Assembly (NCBI RefSeq): GCF_003751225.1
Contig: NZ_RJKE01000001.1
Span: 4,588,001-4,652,000 of the forward strand
Reading direction: 5' to 3'
Length of the DNA stretch: 64,000 nt
From: Actinocorallia herbida
GTDB taxonomy: Bacteria; Actinomycetota; Actinomycetes; Streptosporangiales; Streptosporangiaceae
Numbering within the stretch: position 1 is the first letter of the stretch; each line of letters begins with the position of its first letter. The notes beneath the pieces are model-generated. The model worked only from the letters and a program-made list of their open reading frames with translations. It had not been told where the DNA came from and ran no database searches. Below, one piece after another: positions 25,737 through 35,233 of the stretch. The position numbers and the translations under genes are program-made.

Positions 25737-26795
25737 ATGAACGACTTCCAGGAGATCGCCGACCGCGTCGAGATCGAGGCGCTGCGCGCCGAGTTCACCG
25801 ACGCGGCGATGATGCGCGACCGCCCCCGCATGGCCGCGCTGTTCACCCCCGACGGAGTGCTGCGCATGCCCAACATCCCGGTCGAGTTCAGCGGCCGGGA
25901 GAAGATCCGGCTCGGCGGCGAACGCCTGCAGAGCCAGTGGGATTTCTTCGTGCAGAACAGCCACCCGGGCACGATTCGGATCGACGGCGACACCGCCACC
26001 GGCCGCACCTACATGCAGGAGGTCGCACGGCTGCTCGACGGCCGCTCCGGCCAGAACTTCGCCGTCTACCACGACGCCTACCGGCGCACCCCGGAGGGCT
26101 GGAAGTTCGCCGAGCGGGTCTACGAGGTCAGGTACGTCGACACCACACCGCTGGCGGGCTCGGCGCCCGGCTCCGGCGAGTCGTCCGACGACTTCGCCGC
26201 ACCGGCGTCCGCCGACCGGCTGGACCGGGCGATCGCGGCACTGCGGGCGAACGGCTTCGCCGCCGAACTCCTCGACGACGCCAAGGCGGCCCGCGCCCGC
26301 GTCCAGGATCTGATCCCGGAGGGCGCGGCCGTGTTCACCGGGGCCAGCGAGACGCTCCGGCTCTCCGGCATCGCCGACGACATCGAGGCGGGCGGTCACT
26401 GCGAGGCGATCCGGCCGCGCATCCTGAAGATGGACCGCACCACCGAGTCCGACGAGATCCGCCGCCTGACGACCGCCCCCGACGTCTTCGTCGCCAGCGT
26501 CACGGCCGTGACCGAGACCGGCTCACTCGTCATCGCCTCTGGCAGCGGAAGCCAACTCCCCGCTTCTGCGGGCGGTGCCGCGAAGGCGATCTGGATCGTC
26601 GGCGCGCAGAAGGTGGTCCCCGACCTTCCCACCGCGCTGCGCCGCGTAGAGGAGCACGCCCTCCCCCTGGAGAGCGCCCGCGCCCAGCAGGTCTACGGCC
26701 GCCCGAGCGCGATCAACCGCCTCCTCGTCCTCAACGCCGAACCCCAGCCCGGTCGCGCCACCGTCCTCCTGCTCCGCGAACCCATCGGCTTCTGA
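25737..26795 (+). CDS. SnoaL-like (NTF2 fold) domain fused to LUD domain
   Basis: A 352-residue fusion. Residues 1-135 are SnoaL/DUF4440-like: ALRAEFTDAAMMRDRPRMAA, LFTPDGVLRMP and a YRRTPEGWKFAERVYEVRYV end. After a short Ser/Pro linker, residues 155-352 are a LUD domain as in LutC/YkgG: VFTGASETLRLSGI, VTETGSLVIASG, and an IVGAQKVVPDL segment. LUD proteins take part in lactate oxidation complexes (LutABC), but no LutA/B is nearby. The gene is divergent from the ECF41 sigma and is its likely target. The fusion suggests the NTF2 part senses or binds a small molecule (inference). Confidence 0.82.
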   Translation: MNDFQEIADRVEIEALRAEFTDAAMMRDRPRMAALFTPDGVLRMPNIPVEFSGREKIRLGGERLQSQWDFFVQNSHPGTIRIDGDTATGRTYMQEVARLLDGRSGQNFAVYHDAYRRTPEGWKFAERVYEVRYVDTTPLAGSAPGSGESSDDFAAPASADRLDRAIAALRANGFAAELLDDAKAARARVQDLIPEGAAVFTGASETLRLSGIADDIEAGGHCEAIRPRILKMDRTTESDEIRRLTTAPDVFVASVTAVTETGSLVIASGSGSQLPASAGGAAKAIWIVGAQKVVPDLPTALRRVEEHALPLESARAQQVYGRPSAINRLLVLNAEPQPGRATVLLLREPIGF

Positions 26796-26820
26796 CCCCG
26801 ACGACCACCCCGACGACCAC

Positions 26821-26841
26821 CCCGCCGGCCTCCCCGGCGGG
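26821..26841. terminator. 8-bp GC hairpin after the SnoaL-LUD gene
   Basis: CCCGCCGG at 26821-26828 pairs with CCGGCGGG at 26834-26841 around a 5-nt loop, 25 bp past the stop at 26795 and just before the convergent dehydrogenase gene. It could serve either transcript. Confidence 0.45.
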
Positions 26842-26944
26842 CAGACCTCCTGCGCGCCCTGCCCTGCCGGCTCACCGCCGGCGACGGCGAATCCGGGGCG
26901 GGATCGAGCCCCCCTTGTTCGGAGGGCGCTGTCCGTCTCCTCGG

Positions 26945-27967
26945 TCAGGGCCGCAGGAGGGTCTTGATGGCACGGCGTTCGTCCATGGCCTTGTAGCCGT
27001 CGGCGGCGTTCTCCAGCGGCAGGGTCAGGTCGAAGACGCGGCCGGGGTCGATCCGGCGGGTCAGGATCAGCTCGATCAGCTCGGGCAGGTAGCGGCGGAC
27101 GGGCGCGGGGCCGCCGTGCAGGTGGACGGCGGCGAAGAACAGCTCGTCGCCGGGCAGGTGGACGTCGTGGGAGACGCCGACGTAGCCGATGTGGCCGCCG
27201 GGCCGGGTGGCGCGGACGGCCTGCATCATCGACTGCTGGGTGCCGACCGCCTCGATCACGCTGTGCGCGCCGAGACCGCCGGTGAGGTCCTTGAGCTTCG
27301 CGACGCCCTCGTCACCGCGCTCGACGATGACGTCGGTCGCGCCGAACTCGGTCGCGAGCCTCTGCCGGTCGGCGTGCCTGCTGAAGGCGACGATCCGCTC
27401 GGCGCCCATCTCCCGGGCTGCGAGCACGCCGAGCAGGCCGACCGCGCCGTCGCCGACGACCGCGACGGTCTTGCCGGGTCCCACCGCGGCGGCGTCCGCC
27501 GCGAACCAGCCTGTGCCCAGCACGTCGGACGCCGCGAGCAGCGACGGGATCAGATCCGCGTCCGGCGTTCCGGGTGTCGCCACCAGGGTGCCGTCGGCCA
27601 GCGGGATCCGCGCGAACTGCGCCTGGGTGCCGATGCCGTTCATCGCCACGGCGTGCACGCAGCGGGACTGGTAGCCCGCCCGGCAGATCTCACAGGTGTT
27701 GTCGGAGGCGAAGAACGACCCGACGACGAAGTCCCCGACCTTCACGTTCCGCACCCCGGGGCCGGTCTCCTCGACCACGCCGACGTACTCGTGGCCCATC
27801 GGCGCCATGCCGTCGAGCTTCTCGACGCCGCGATAGGGCCACAGGTCCGACCCGCACACGCACGCCGCCGTCACCCGGATGATCGCGTCGGTCGGCTCGA
27901 TGATCTTCGGGTCGTCGCGGTCCACCACGCTGACCTCGCCGGGACCGTTCAGGACTACTCCACGCAT
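26945..27967 (-). CDS. Zinc-dependent alcohol dehydrogenase (MDR family)
   Basis: A 340-residue medium-chain dehydrogenase. Catalytic zinc ligands are visible as C in VCGSD (~37), the GHE motif in MGHEYVGVVEE (~57-71) and a downstream ligand. Structural-zinc-type cysteines occur as C-x2-C (NTCEICRAGYQSRC, 90-103), though the usual four-cysteine set is reduced. The cofactor loop is VVGDGAVGLLGVL near 168. A GAGGAG sequence lies a few bases before the ATG at 27967. It oxidises or reduces an unidentified alcohol/aldehyde. It converges with the SnoaL-LUD gene and is divergent from the C39-like gene. Confidence 0.9.
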   Translation of the reverse strand: MRGVVLNGPGEVSVVDRDDPKIIEPTDAIIRVTAACVCGSDLWPYRGVEKLDGMAPMGHEYVGVVEETGPGVRNVKVGDFVVGSFFASDNTCEICRAGYQSRCVHAVAMNGIGTQAQFARIPLADGTLVATPGTPDADLIPSLLAASDVLGTGWFAADAAAVGPGKTVAVVGDGAVGLLGVLAAREMGAERIVAFSRHADRQRLATEFGATDVIVERGDEGVAKLKDLTGGLGAHSVIEAVGTQQSMMQAVRATRPGGHIGYVGVSHDVHLPGDELFFAAVHLHGGPAPVRRYLPELIELILTRRIDPGRVFDLTLPLENAADGYKAMDERRAIKTLLRP

Positions 27968-28034
27968 GAAGGATCTCCTCGCTCGCTCTCGGTCGCGCGC
28001 CGACGGACGTGGCACCGCACTCGGCCCCTCAGTG

Positions 28035-28053
28035 CGGTATTCCTCCCATACCG
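28035..28053. promoter_or_regulatory. 6-bp inverted repeat upstream of the dehydrogenase
   Basis: CGGTAT and ATACCG flank a 7-bp spacer about 70 bp before the dehydrogenase start, in a stretch that also holds a GGGGCAAGCCCC hairpin. It may be an operator or leader structure. Evidence is limited to symmetry and position. Confidence 0.3.
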
Positions 28054-28198
28054 GGGCAAGCCCCACCTTGCGGCGGAATCTTTGCCACGGCCGGACGGCT
28101 AAATGACCGCGGTCCGCCGGCCGGCACACCCGCGCCGCGGCCCGGACCTGGCCCGATATCCTGCGAACCCGTTGCACCGAACCGGAGACGACCGACCC

Positions 28199-28849
28199 GT
28201 GTCCGATCATCAGGCCACCGAGGACCGAGGACCCGACGTGCGGCGCCGTACCGTCCCGGCGCTCACGCAGTACGCGACACCCCGCCTGGTCGCCTCCATC
28301 GTGTACGACGGGCATCCCGCCGAGGACGACCCGGAGTGGCGGACCAGCGGCGCGCCCAGCGCGGCCGACTACGGGGTCTGGGCGGGGCGCTGGTGCGGTC
28401 TCACCTGCCTGCGCATGGCGCTGCTGGCGCGCGACGGAGCGGCGCCCAGCCTGTGGGAGCTGCTGACCGAGGCGCTTCCCTACGGCGTCTACCAGGAGCG
28501 CGACGACGGCACGGTGGGGCCGGGACTGATCTACCGTCCCTTCGCCGACTTCGTGGGCGAACGCCACGGCCTGCGGGCCGAGGTCATCACCGAACTCACC
28601 GCCGACCGGCTGCGCGCCGAACTCGACGCGGGCCGGCTCGTCCTCGCCTCGGTGCACCGGGAGATCCGCCGCCCCGACCGTCCCGCCCCCGGCCGTGGCG
28701 GCCACCTGGTCCTCGCCACCCGCCACCCCGGCGACACCGTCGCCTTCCACAACCCCTCGGGCCACACCCCGGAAACCGTCGCCGCAGCGCTCCCCGCCGA
28801 CGTCTTCGACGCCTTCGCCGCCCACCGGGGCGTCGCCCTCCACCTGTAG
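28199..28849 (+). CDS. C39-like papain-fold peptidase family protein
   Basis: A 216-residue protein. Around residues 60-72 the sequence RWCGLTCLRMALLA carries the probable catalytic cysteine, and GGHLVLATRHPGDTVAFHNPSG near 165-185 gives the His and Asn/Asp, in the order expected for C39-type peptidase folds. The approach segment DDPEWRTSGAPSAADYGVW is typical of single-domain actinobacterial members. No signal peptide is seen with the GTG at 28199, so the protein is probably cytosolic. The ABC-transporter partner of true bacteriocin-processing C39 enzymes is absent, so I do not assign a peptide substrate. A start at 28103 is possible but poorly supported. Confidence 0.65.
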   Translation: MSDHQATEDRGPDVRRRTVPALTQYATPRLVASIVYDGHPAEDDPEWRTSGAPSAADYGVWAGRWCGLTCLRMALLARDGAAPSLWELLTEALPYGVYQERDDGTVGPGLIYRPFADFVGERHGLRAEVITELTADRLRAELDAGRLVLASVHREIRRPDRPAPGRGGHLVLATRHPGDTVAFHNPSGHTPETVAAALPADVFDAFAAHRGVALHL

Positions 28850-29029
28850 TCGCCTCGCCGCGGGTTCCGGTGGCCCGGCGACCCGGTGCCGGGGCCTCCG
28901 ATCGGGGCGGGCCCGGCGCCCGGTGGCGCCGCGCCGCCGGGTCGGCCGGTTCGGTGCCCTGGCCGTGCCGCGCCGCCGACGACGCCCGGCGGGGCCCGCC
29001 TTGCGGGTCGGCGAAACGCCGGCCGACGC

Positions 29030-29854
29030 CTACGGGAGCAGGCCGTGGAGCCGCGCCGCGACCACGGCGGCCTGCCGGGTGGTCGCGTGCAGCCGGGCCA
29101 TCGCCTCGCGCAGGTAGCTCTTGACCGTGGGGAGCGACAGCCCGAGGCGGGTGGCGATCTCCGTGTTCTTCAGGCCCAGCGCGATCAGGGCCAGGATGTC
29201 GATCTGCCGGTCGGTGAGGCGCACGCCGGAGGGCCGGGCCGGGTCCGGGTGTGGGGCGGCGAGCGCGCGGAGCTCCGCGGCGACCTCCGGGTCGGCGACG
29301 CGGTGGGCGAGTTCGCGCAGGCGCGCGTGGAGGTGCACCAGGTCGGTGGGCACGTCGTGGTGGGCGAGGTCGGCGGCACGGATGAGCCGCAGGCGGTCGT
29401 CCACTTCATCCCGAATATTCAACTCGTGGGCGATATGGGTCGCCCGGCCCTCCAGGAAACGCAGGACTTCCGGGGATCCCGACCGCGTGCGCCGCCCCGC
29501 GTAGAGCAGGCCGCGGACGCGTCGCCGCACGATGATGGGCGCGACCGCGAGACTGACGATCCCCTCACCGAGGATCTGGTCGTCGAAGTCGTGGGTGATG
29601 TCCTCGGCCGCCGCGTAGTCGTCCACCGCGAGGGCCCTGCCGATCTGCCAGCTCCGCCCGCCGAGCCCGCGGGCCGGGGCGAGGACGATCGAGGTGAGCC
29701 GGCCGCCGCCCGCGCCGGCGACCGCGGTGATGCGGATCTTGTCGTCCTTGCGCAGGCCGGCGAAGGTGACGGATCCGTGCAGCGCCTGGCGGATCTCGCG
29801 GCTCGTCTGCTTCAGCAGGGCGAGGTCGCTGGGACGCATCAGATCGACGGGCAC
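29030..29854 (-). CDS. GAF-LuxR transcriptional regulator
   Basis: A 274-residue regulator. Residues ~10-150 form a GAF-like sensor (VTFAGLRKDDKIRITAVAG, LAVAPIIVRRRVRGLLYAG). The C-terminal 65 residues are a LuxR/FixJ HTH (LTDRQIDILALIALGLKNTE then IATRLGLSLPTVKSYLREAM). Family members activate genes in response to small ligands. It is divergent from the acetyl-CoA synthetase gene, with 113 bp between starts, so control of acs by a metabolite is plausible (inference). An alternative start at 29839 gives MRPSDL. Confidence 0.85.
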   Translation of the reverse strand: MPVDLMRPSDLALLKQTSREIRQALHGSVTFAGLRKDDKIRITAVAGAGGGRLTSIVLAPARGLGGRSWQIGRALAVDDYAAAEDITHDFDDQILGEGIVSLAVAPIIVRRRVRGLLYAGRRTRSGSPEVLRFLEGRATHIAHELNIRDEVDDRLRLIRAADLAHHDVPTDLVHLHARLRELAHRVADPEVAAELRALAAPHPDPARPSGVRLTDRQIDILALIALGLKNTEIATRLGLSLPTVKSYLREAMARLHATTRQAAVVAARLHGLLP

Positions 29855-29967
29855 CCCAATACCTACTTTCGGACGTGCCGAGGGCTTTGCGGCCAGTTAA
29901 GCATGTGGCGCAGACCACTTCGGCAGCCGCGTCCCCGGGCGCGGCACGCACCTCGGAGGCGATCCGC

Positions 29968-31938
<1,971 letters not shown>

Positions 31939-31981
31939 CGCGCCTCGGCCCAGCGGCGCCGGGAAAGCGATCCGGGCCGTC

Positions 31982-32092
31982 GACCCGGCCGCGCCCCTGC
32001 TCCGCGCCTACGCCGACCGAGGGCCGCTGCGCCGCCTGAACGGCACCGGCACTACCGAAAAGGTGCGACTGCGCATCCATGACGCCCTGGGA
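31982..32092 (+). pseudogene. Adenylate kinase C-terminal relic
   Basis: The frame starting at 31982 reads DPAAPLLRAYADRGPLRRL then NGTGTTEKVRLRIHDALG, which matches the last helix-strand-helix of adenylate kinases (xAPLxxYYxxRGLL...GxGxxxxVxxRIxxAL). Nothing of the lid, NMP domain or P-loop is present and no start codon precedes it. This is 37 codons of a roughly 200-residue protein. Confidence 0.55.
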
Positions 32093-32274
32093 CTCACGAA
32101 CGCCATGTCCTGGGCGGCGATGTCCGGGCGGACCTGGCGGACAGGAACGCGGTCGCGCCGGTGGCGCGGCCGCGGCGGATGGTCGCGGTCGGGCCGGATG
32201 GGGCGGCGTGCTCGGCTCGGCGGCTCTGCGAGCGGGTGGGAGATCGAGGCCGCTTGCTCGCGTCCGGGGGACGG
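32093..32274. other. Non-coding or decayed stretch after the adenylate kinase relic
   Basis: The sequence is open in more than one frame and has protein-like triplets (for example DVRADLADRNAVAPVARPR on the plus strand), but no start, stop or recognisable domain. It ends at the DUF1707 gene stop. Confidence 0.35.
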
Positions 32275-32862
32275 TCAGGGGCGGGGTGGGTGCCAGTCGG
32301 TGGTGAGGTGGGCGTGGCGGATTTTGCCCAGGAGGCGGATGGGGAGGGTTTCCGGGGTGGGGGTGGCCTTGTTGATGGTCAGGGTGCTGTGGCGGATGGA
32401 GAGGGCGTTGGCGTCCAGGGTCATGCCGGGGGCCAGGAGCAGTTCGATGGTGCCGCCGCTGACTCGTAGGTCGATGACGAGTTCGGGGGCGGTGCGCACG
32501 GCGTCGGTGAGGTCGAGCAGCACGTCGGACCAGGCGGTGCGGAGGGCCAGACGGTGCGGGAGGTGCCAGCGGCCTTCGCGGCGCACCGTGCCGTGCTTCT
32601 CCTTGATGGTGAGGAGTTCGGGGGCGGGTGCGCCGACGGGCGGCAGGGTGAGCGCGCCGCCTCCCGGGGACGCGATCAGATCGGTGACGAGCGGGGTGAG
32701 CGCGTCGATGGTGCGGGCGGTCAGGGCCGCCTCCACGCGCTCGTCGAACTCGGCAGGGGTGAGCCTGCCGTCGGCGACGGCGGCGCGCAGCAGGTCGATG
32801 GCCCGGTCGCGGTCCGCGTCGGACGCACGCAGCGCGGGTGGGCCGGGCGGGTTCGTCGGCAT
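32275..32862 (-). CDS. DUF1707 (SHOCT-like) domain protein
   Basis: A 195-residue cytosolic protein. Residues 12-60 are a DUF1707 module: RASDADRDRAIDLLRAAVAD, GRLTPAEFDERVEAAL and the TARTIDALTPLVTDL helix. The remainder is beta-rich with a repeated LxVSGGTIELLLAPG-like pattern, as in cell-wall-active adhesin-like or YvlB-type C-termini. GAGGAGG precedes ATG 32862. DUF1707 proteins are common in actinobacteria and poorly characterised. The upstream region carries the 14-bp tandem repeats, so the gene may be regulated there. Confidence 0.8.
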   Translation of the reverse strand: MPTNPPGPPALRASDADRDRAIDLLRAAVADGRLTPAEFDERVEAALTARTIDALTPLVTDLIASPGGGALTLPPVGAPAPELLTIKEKHGTVRREGRWHLPHRLALRTAWSDVLLDLTDAVRTAPELVIDLRVSGGTIELLLAPGMTLDANALSIRHSTLTINKATPTPETLPIRLLGKIRHAHLTTDWHPPRP

Positions 32863-32923
32863 CGGGCCTCCTCGGCGGCGAGGTCGTGACACCCCGCCGC
32901 CAGCATCACTGACCCATCAGTCT

Positions 32924-32979
32924 AAGCAGATAGGTATGTTGAGTTAGGTATATAGAGTTAGGTATCGCGAGTCAGGCAT
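32924..32979. repeat. Four tandem 14-bp repeats
   Basis: On the minus strand the units are ATGCCTGACTCGCG, ATACCTAACTCTAT, ATACCTAACTCAAC and ATACCTATCTGCTT. The shared core ATACCTAACTC is AT-rich and stands out strongly from the surrounding DNA. The block begins one base after the stop of the truncated permease and ends 61 bp before the DUF1707 start, so it may be a multi-site operator, a recombination scar, or both. Confidence 0.75.
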
Positions 32980-33468
32980 CTACGCGATTTTACGGTGGTA
33001 CATGCGCATCGCCAGGGCGTAGGCGACGACGAGGACGCCGGTCACGGCGAGCCAGGCTCCGACCCCCGCGCCAGAGCGGAATCCCACGAGGAGCGCGACG
33101 AGCACCACGAGCGCGACCGAGATCAGGTTGCCGAACAGCGAGGTCAGCACGTGCGCCCACAGCACGCTCGAGCGGGCGATCGGCATCGACTGGAACCGCT
33201 CGAAGATGCCGCTCTGCAGGTCGTTGAACAGCCGGTAGGACGTGTAGGAGATGCCCATCCCGATCGTGATCAGCAGGATGCCGGGCAGCAGGTAGTTCAC
33301 GTAGTCGTCCGACCCGGTGCTGATCGCGCCGCCGAACACGTAGACGAACAGCAGCATGAGCGTGATCGGCATGATCGCGACGGTGATGACGGTGTCGAGG
33401 CTGCGGGTGATGTGCCGCAGGGTCCGGCCCGTCAGCAGGGCGGTGTCGCCCAGGAACCGCATGATCAT
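32980..33468 (-). pseudogene. ABC-2 type drug permease (DrrB-like), truncated
   Basis: The 162 codons start MIMRFLGDTALLTGRTLRHI, a normal DrrB/ABC-2 N-terminus, and include VAIMPITLMLLFVYVFGGAI and GIFERFQSMPIARSSVLWAH. Family proteins are ~250 residues with six helices; here only about four remain. Resemblance ends near VVAYALAM and an unrelated RMYHRKIA tail leads to a stop right at the tandem-repeat block. The start overlaps the ATPase stop (ATGA). Without the last helices a working transporter is unlikely. Confidence 0.75.
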
Positions 33469-34258
33469 CCCTGCTCCTCAGTGGTCCGTGCCGTGGTGGG
33501 ACCCGCCGCGTCGTCGCCGATGATGGCGAGGAAGACCTCTTCGAGGTCGGCTGCTTCTCGACGTACTCGACCTTTCCAGGCGGGAGGAGCCGCTTCAGCT
33601 CGTCGAGCGTGCCGTCGGCGATGATCCGACCCTGGTGGAGGATCGCGATCCGGTCGGCGAGGTGTTCCGCCTCTTCCAGATACTGGGTGGTGAGCAGCAC
33701 CGTCGTGCCCTGCCCGGCGAGCTCCTTGACGCTGTGCCACACCTCGAGGCGGGCCTGGGGGTCGAGCCCGGTGGTCGGTTCGTCCAGGAAGATCACCGGC
33801 GGATCCCCGATGAGGCTCATCGCGATGTCCAACCGGCGGCGCATGCCCCCGGAGTACGTCGCCACCCGCCGGCCCGCCGCGTCGGTGAGCTGGAAGCGGG
33901 CCAGCAGGTCGTCGGCGACCCGGCCGGGGTCCGCGACCCGCCGCAACCGGGCGACCAGCACCAGGTTCTCCCGGCCGGTGAGGATCGCGTCCACCGCCGC
34001 GAACTGCCCGGTGAGACTGATGGACGCCCGCACGTCCGCCGGTCGCGCGGCGATGTCGAAGCCGGCGACGGCGGCCGTTCCCGCGTCGGGCTCGAGCAGC
34101 GTGGACAGGATGCGCACGACCGTGGTCTTGCCCGCGCCGTTGGAGCCGAGCAGGGCGAAGATGCTGCCCGGCGCCACGTCGAAGTCCACGCCGCGCAGCA
34201 CGCGCACTTCCTTGTAGGACTTCTCGAGGCCTTGTACGTGGATCGCCTGTCTCGTCAT
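33465..34258 (-). pseudogene. Drug-type ABC ATPase (DrrA-like) with a one-base frameshift
   Basis: The first ~235 residues are a complete ABC domain: Walker A GSNGAGKTT, Q-loop region, signature YSGGMRRRLD, Walker B VIFLDEPTTGLD. Near 33546 the expected CCG-ACC-CTC-GAA (PTLE) has lost one C. The reading frame leaves the family sequence after VEYVEKQPT and would run on into unrelated Arg-rich sequence, while the true C-terminus LEEVFLAIIGDDAAG continues in the next frame to a stop at 33465 that overlaps the permease start. Restoring one base gives a normal 264-residue DrrA. A base-call error in a C run cannot be excluded. Confidence 0.75.
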
Positions 34259-34292
34259 CGGGGGGAGGTCCCTTCGTCGGGCCGCGCCGGTG

Positions 34293-34721
34293 TCACTCGC
34301 AGAACACCTGCACCTTGGTGTCGGTCTCGTCGACGTCGACGACGACGTCGCCGAGCTGTTCGATGAGCTCCTCGATGTGCTGCGGCTTGAGCTCGGTGAG
34401 GTCGATCGGAACCCCCGCCTTGTCCAGCTCCGCGTTGAGCCTGACGAGCGCCTGCGGCGGGAGGAGGCTCGTGAGCCTGACCCCCGCGCGCAGGAGCTGG
34501 AGCGGGACCCGGATGTTGATCCGGGTCGGCCCGTCGGCGGAGCCGTCCGACGCGTGCACCACCACGCGCAGGTACCTGGGCCGGGGTCTCCGGTGGGTCT
34601 CGGCCGCGGGCGTGGACTCGGGCCTGGCGCGTTCGAGCGCGCCGATCAGCCGCTCGGCCTCGTCCGCGGTGATCTTTCCCTCGGCCAGCATCTGCAGGAT
34701 CTGGCGCCGCTGCTCGTTCAT
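34293..34721 (-). CDS. SHOCT-like/YvlB N-domain protein, partner of DUF2089 regulator
   Basis: A 142-residue protein. The first 30 residues, QRRQILQMLAEGKITADEAE, match the short helical hairpin found at the start of YvlB-type and SHOCT-like proteins. The rest is a charged alpha/beta region ending DETDTKVQVFCE, with no membrane segment. The start overlaps the DUF2089 stop by 4 bp, so the two are translated together. It was probably an accessory or anti-regulator in the DUF2089-ABC operon (inference). Confidence 0.7.
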   Translation of the reverse strand: MNEQRRQILQMLAEGKITADEAERLIGALERARPESTPAAETHRRPRPRYLRVVVHASDGSADGPTRINIRVPLQLLRAGVRLTSLLPPQALVRLNAELDKAGVPIDLTELKPQHIEELIEQLGDVVVDVDETDTKVQVFCE

Positions 34722-35080
34722 CGGGACCGCTCCAGCTCCGTCAGCGCCTCCTGGACGCTGATCTCCCCACGTTTCAGGCGGTCGACGACGTCGGCGCCGG
34801 TAGGGGCCGGGTCGGTGTCGACGAAGTCGAGGCGCTCGGCGATCCGGTTCAGCCTGGACTTGATCGTCGGGTAGCTCACCCCGAAGATCCGCTCCATCTC
34901 CTTGATCGAACCGTGCGACCGCACGAACGCGGCGACGAACACCTGGTCGTTGACGTCGAGCTGCGCCAGCTGCGGCGGCTCGAACCGTCCCTCGATCGCG
35001 ACGCCGCTCCCGGCCAGGCGCACCCGTTCGACCACGAACGGCCGCCCCTGCGTCAGGTCTGTCAGCTCGTGCCAGTCCAC
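34718..35080 (-). CDS. DUF2089-type HTH protein
   Basis: A 120-residue protein with the family core FEPPQLAQLDVNDQVFVAAF followed by VRSHGSIKEMERIFGVSYP and TIKSRLNRIAERLDF, a sigma-region-4-like helix-turn-helix. The C-terminal VVDRLKRGEISVQEALTEL is another short SHOCT-like helix pair. It leads an operon with the SHOCT-like gene and the decayed ABC transporter and is probably its regulator. The upstream AT-rich DNA has 12-bp direct repeats that may be its binding sites. GTG at 35080 is preceded by GAGGGTGAGGGG. Confidence 0.8.
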   Translation of the reverse strand: MDWHELTDLTQGRPFVVERVRLAGSGVAIEGRFEPPQLAQLDVNDQVFVAAFVRSHGSIKEMERIFGVSYPTIKSRLNRIAERLDFVDTDPAPTGADVVDRLKRGEISVQEALTELERSR

Positions 35081-35126
35081 CCGCGCCCCTCACCCTCTCG
35101 GCGACTCACCCTCTGTGCAGTTGTAT

Positions 35127-35169
35127 CTTGATTTTCTTCACCCTGCAACGCAAGAAACTTGATTTTCTT
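35127..35169. promoter_or_regulatory. 12-bp direct repeats (31 bp apart) upstream of the DUF2089 operon
   Basis: CTTGATTTTCTT occurs at 35127-35138 and 35158-35169, three helical turns apart, inside a strikingly AT-rich stretch (about 35110-35200). The second copy also forms inverted repeats with CAAGAAA at 35151 and with AATCAAG around 35187. This is promoter/operator-like for the minus-strand operon and a candidate autoregulatory site for the DUF2089 protein. Confidence 0.6.
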
Positions 35170-35233
35170 GAACTCAACATTCAATGAATCAAGTCTTCAG
35201 GTCGCCCAACCCCTCCCGTCACGACCCGTGTCC

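Noticed and set aside
26797-26822. Tandem CCCCGACGACCAC copies after the SnoaL-LUD gene
   Set aside because: Only two copies of a simple C-rich unit, common in such GC-rich DNA; no evidence of a larger array.
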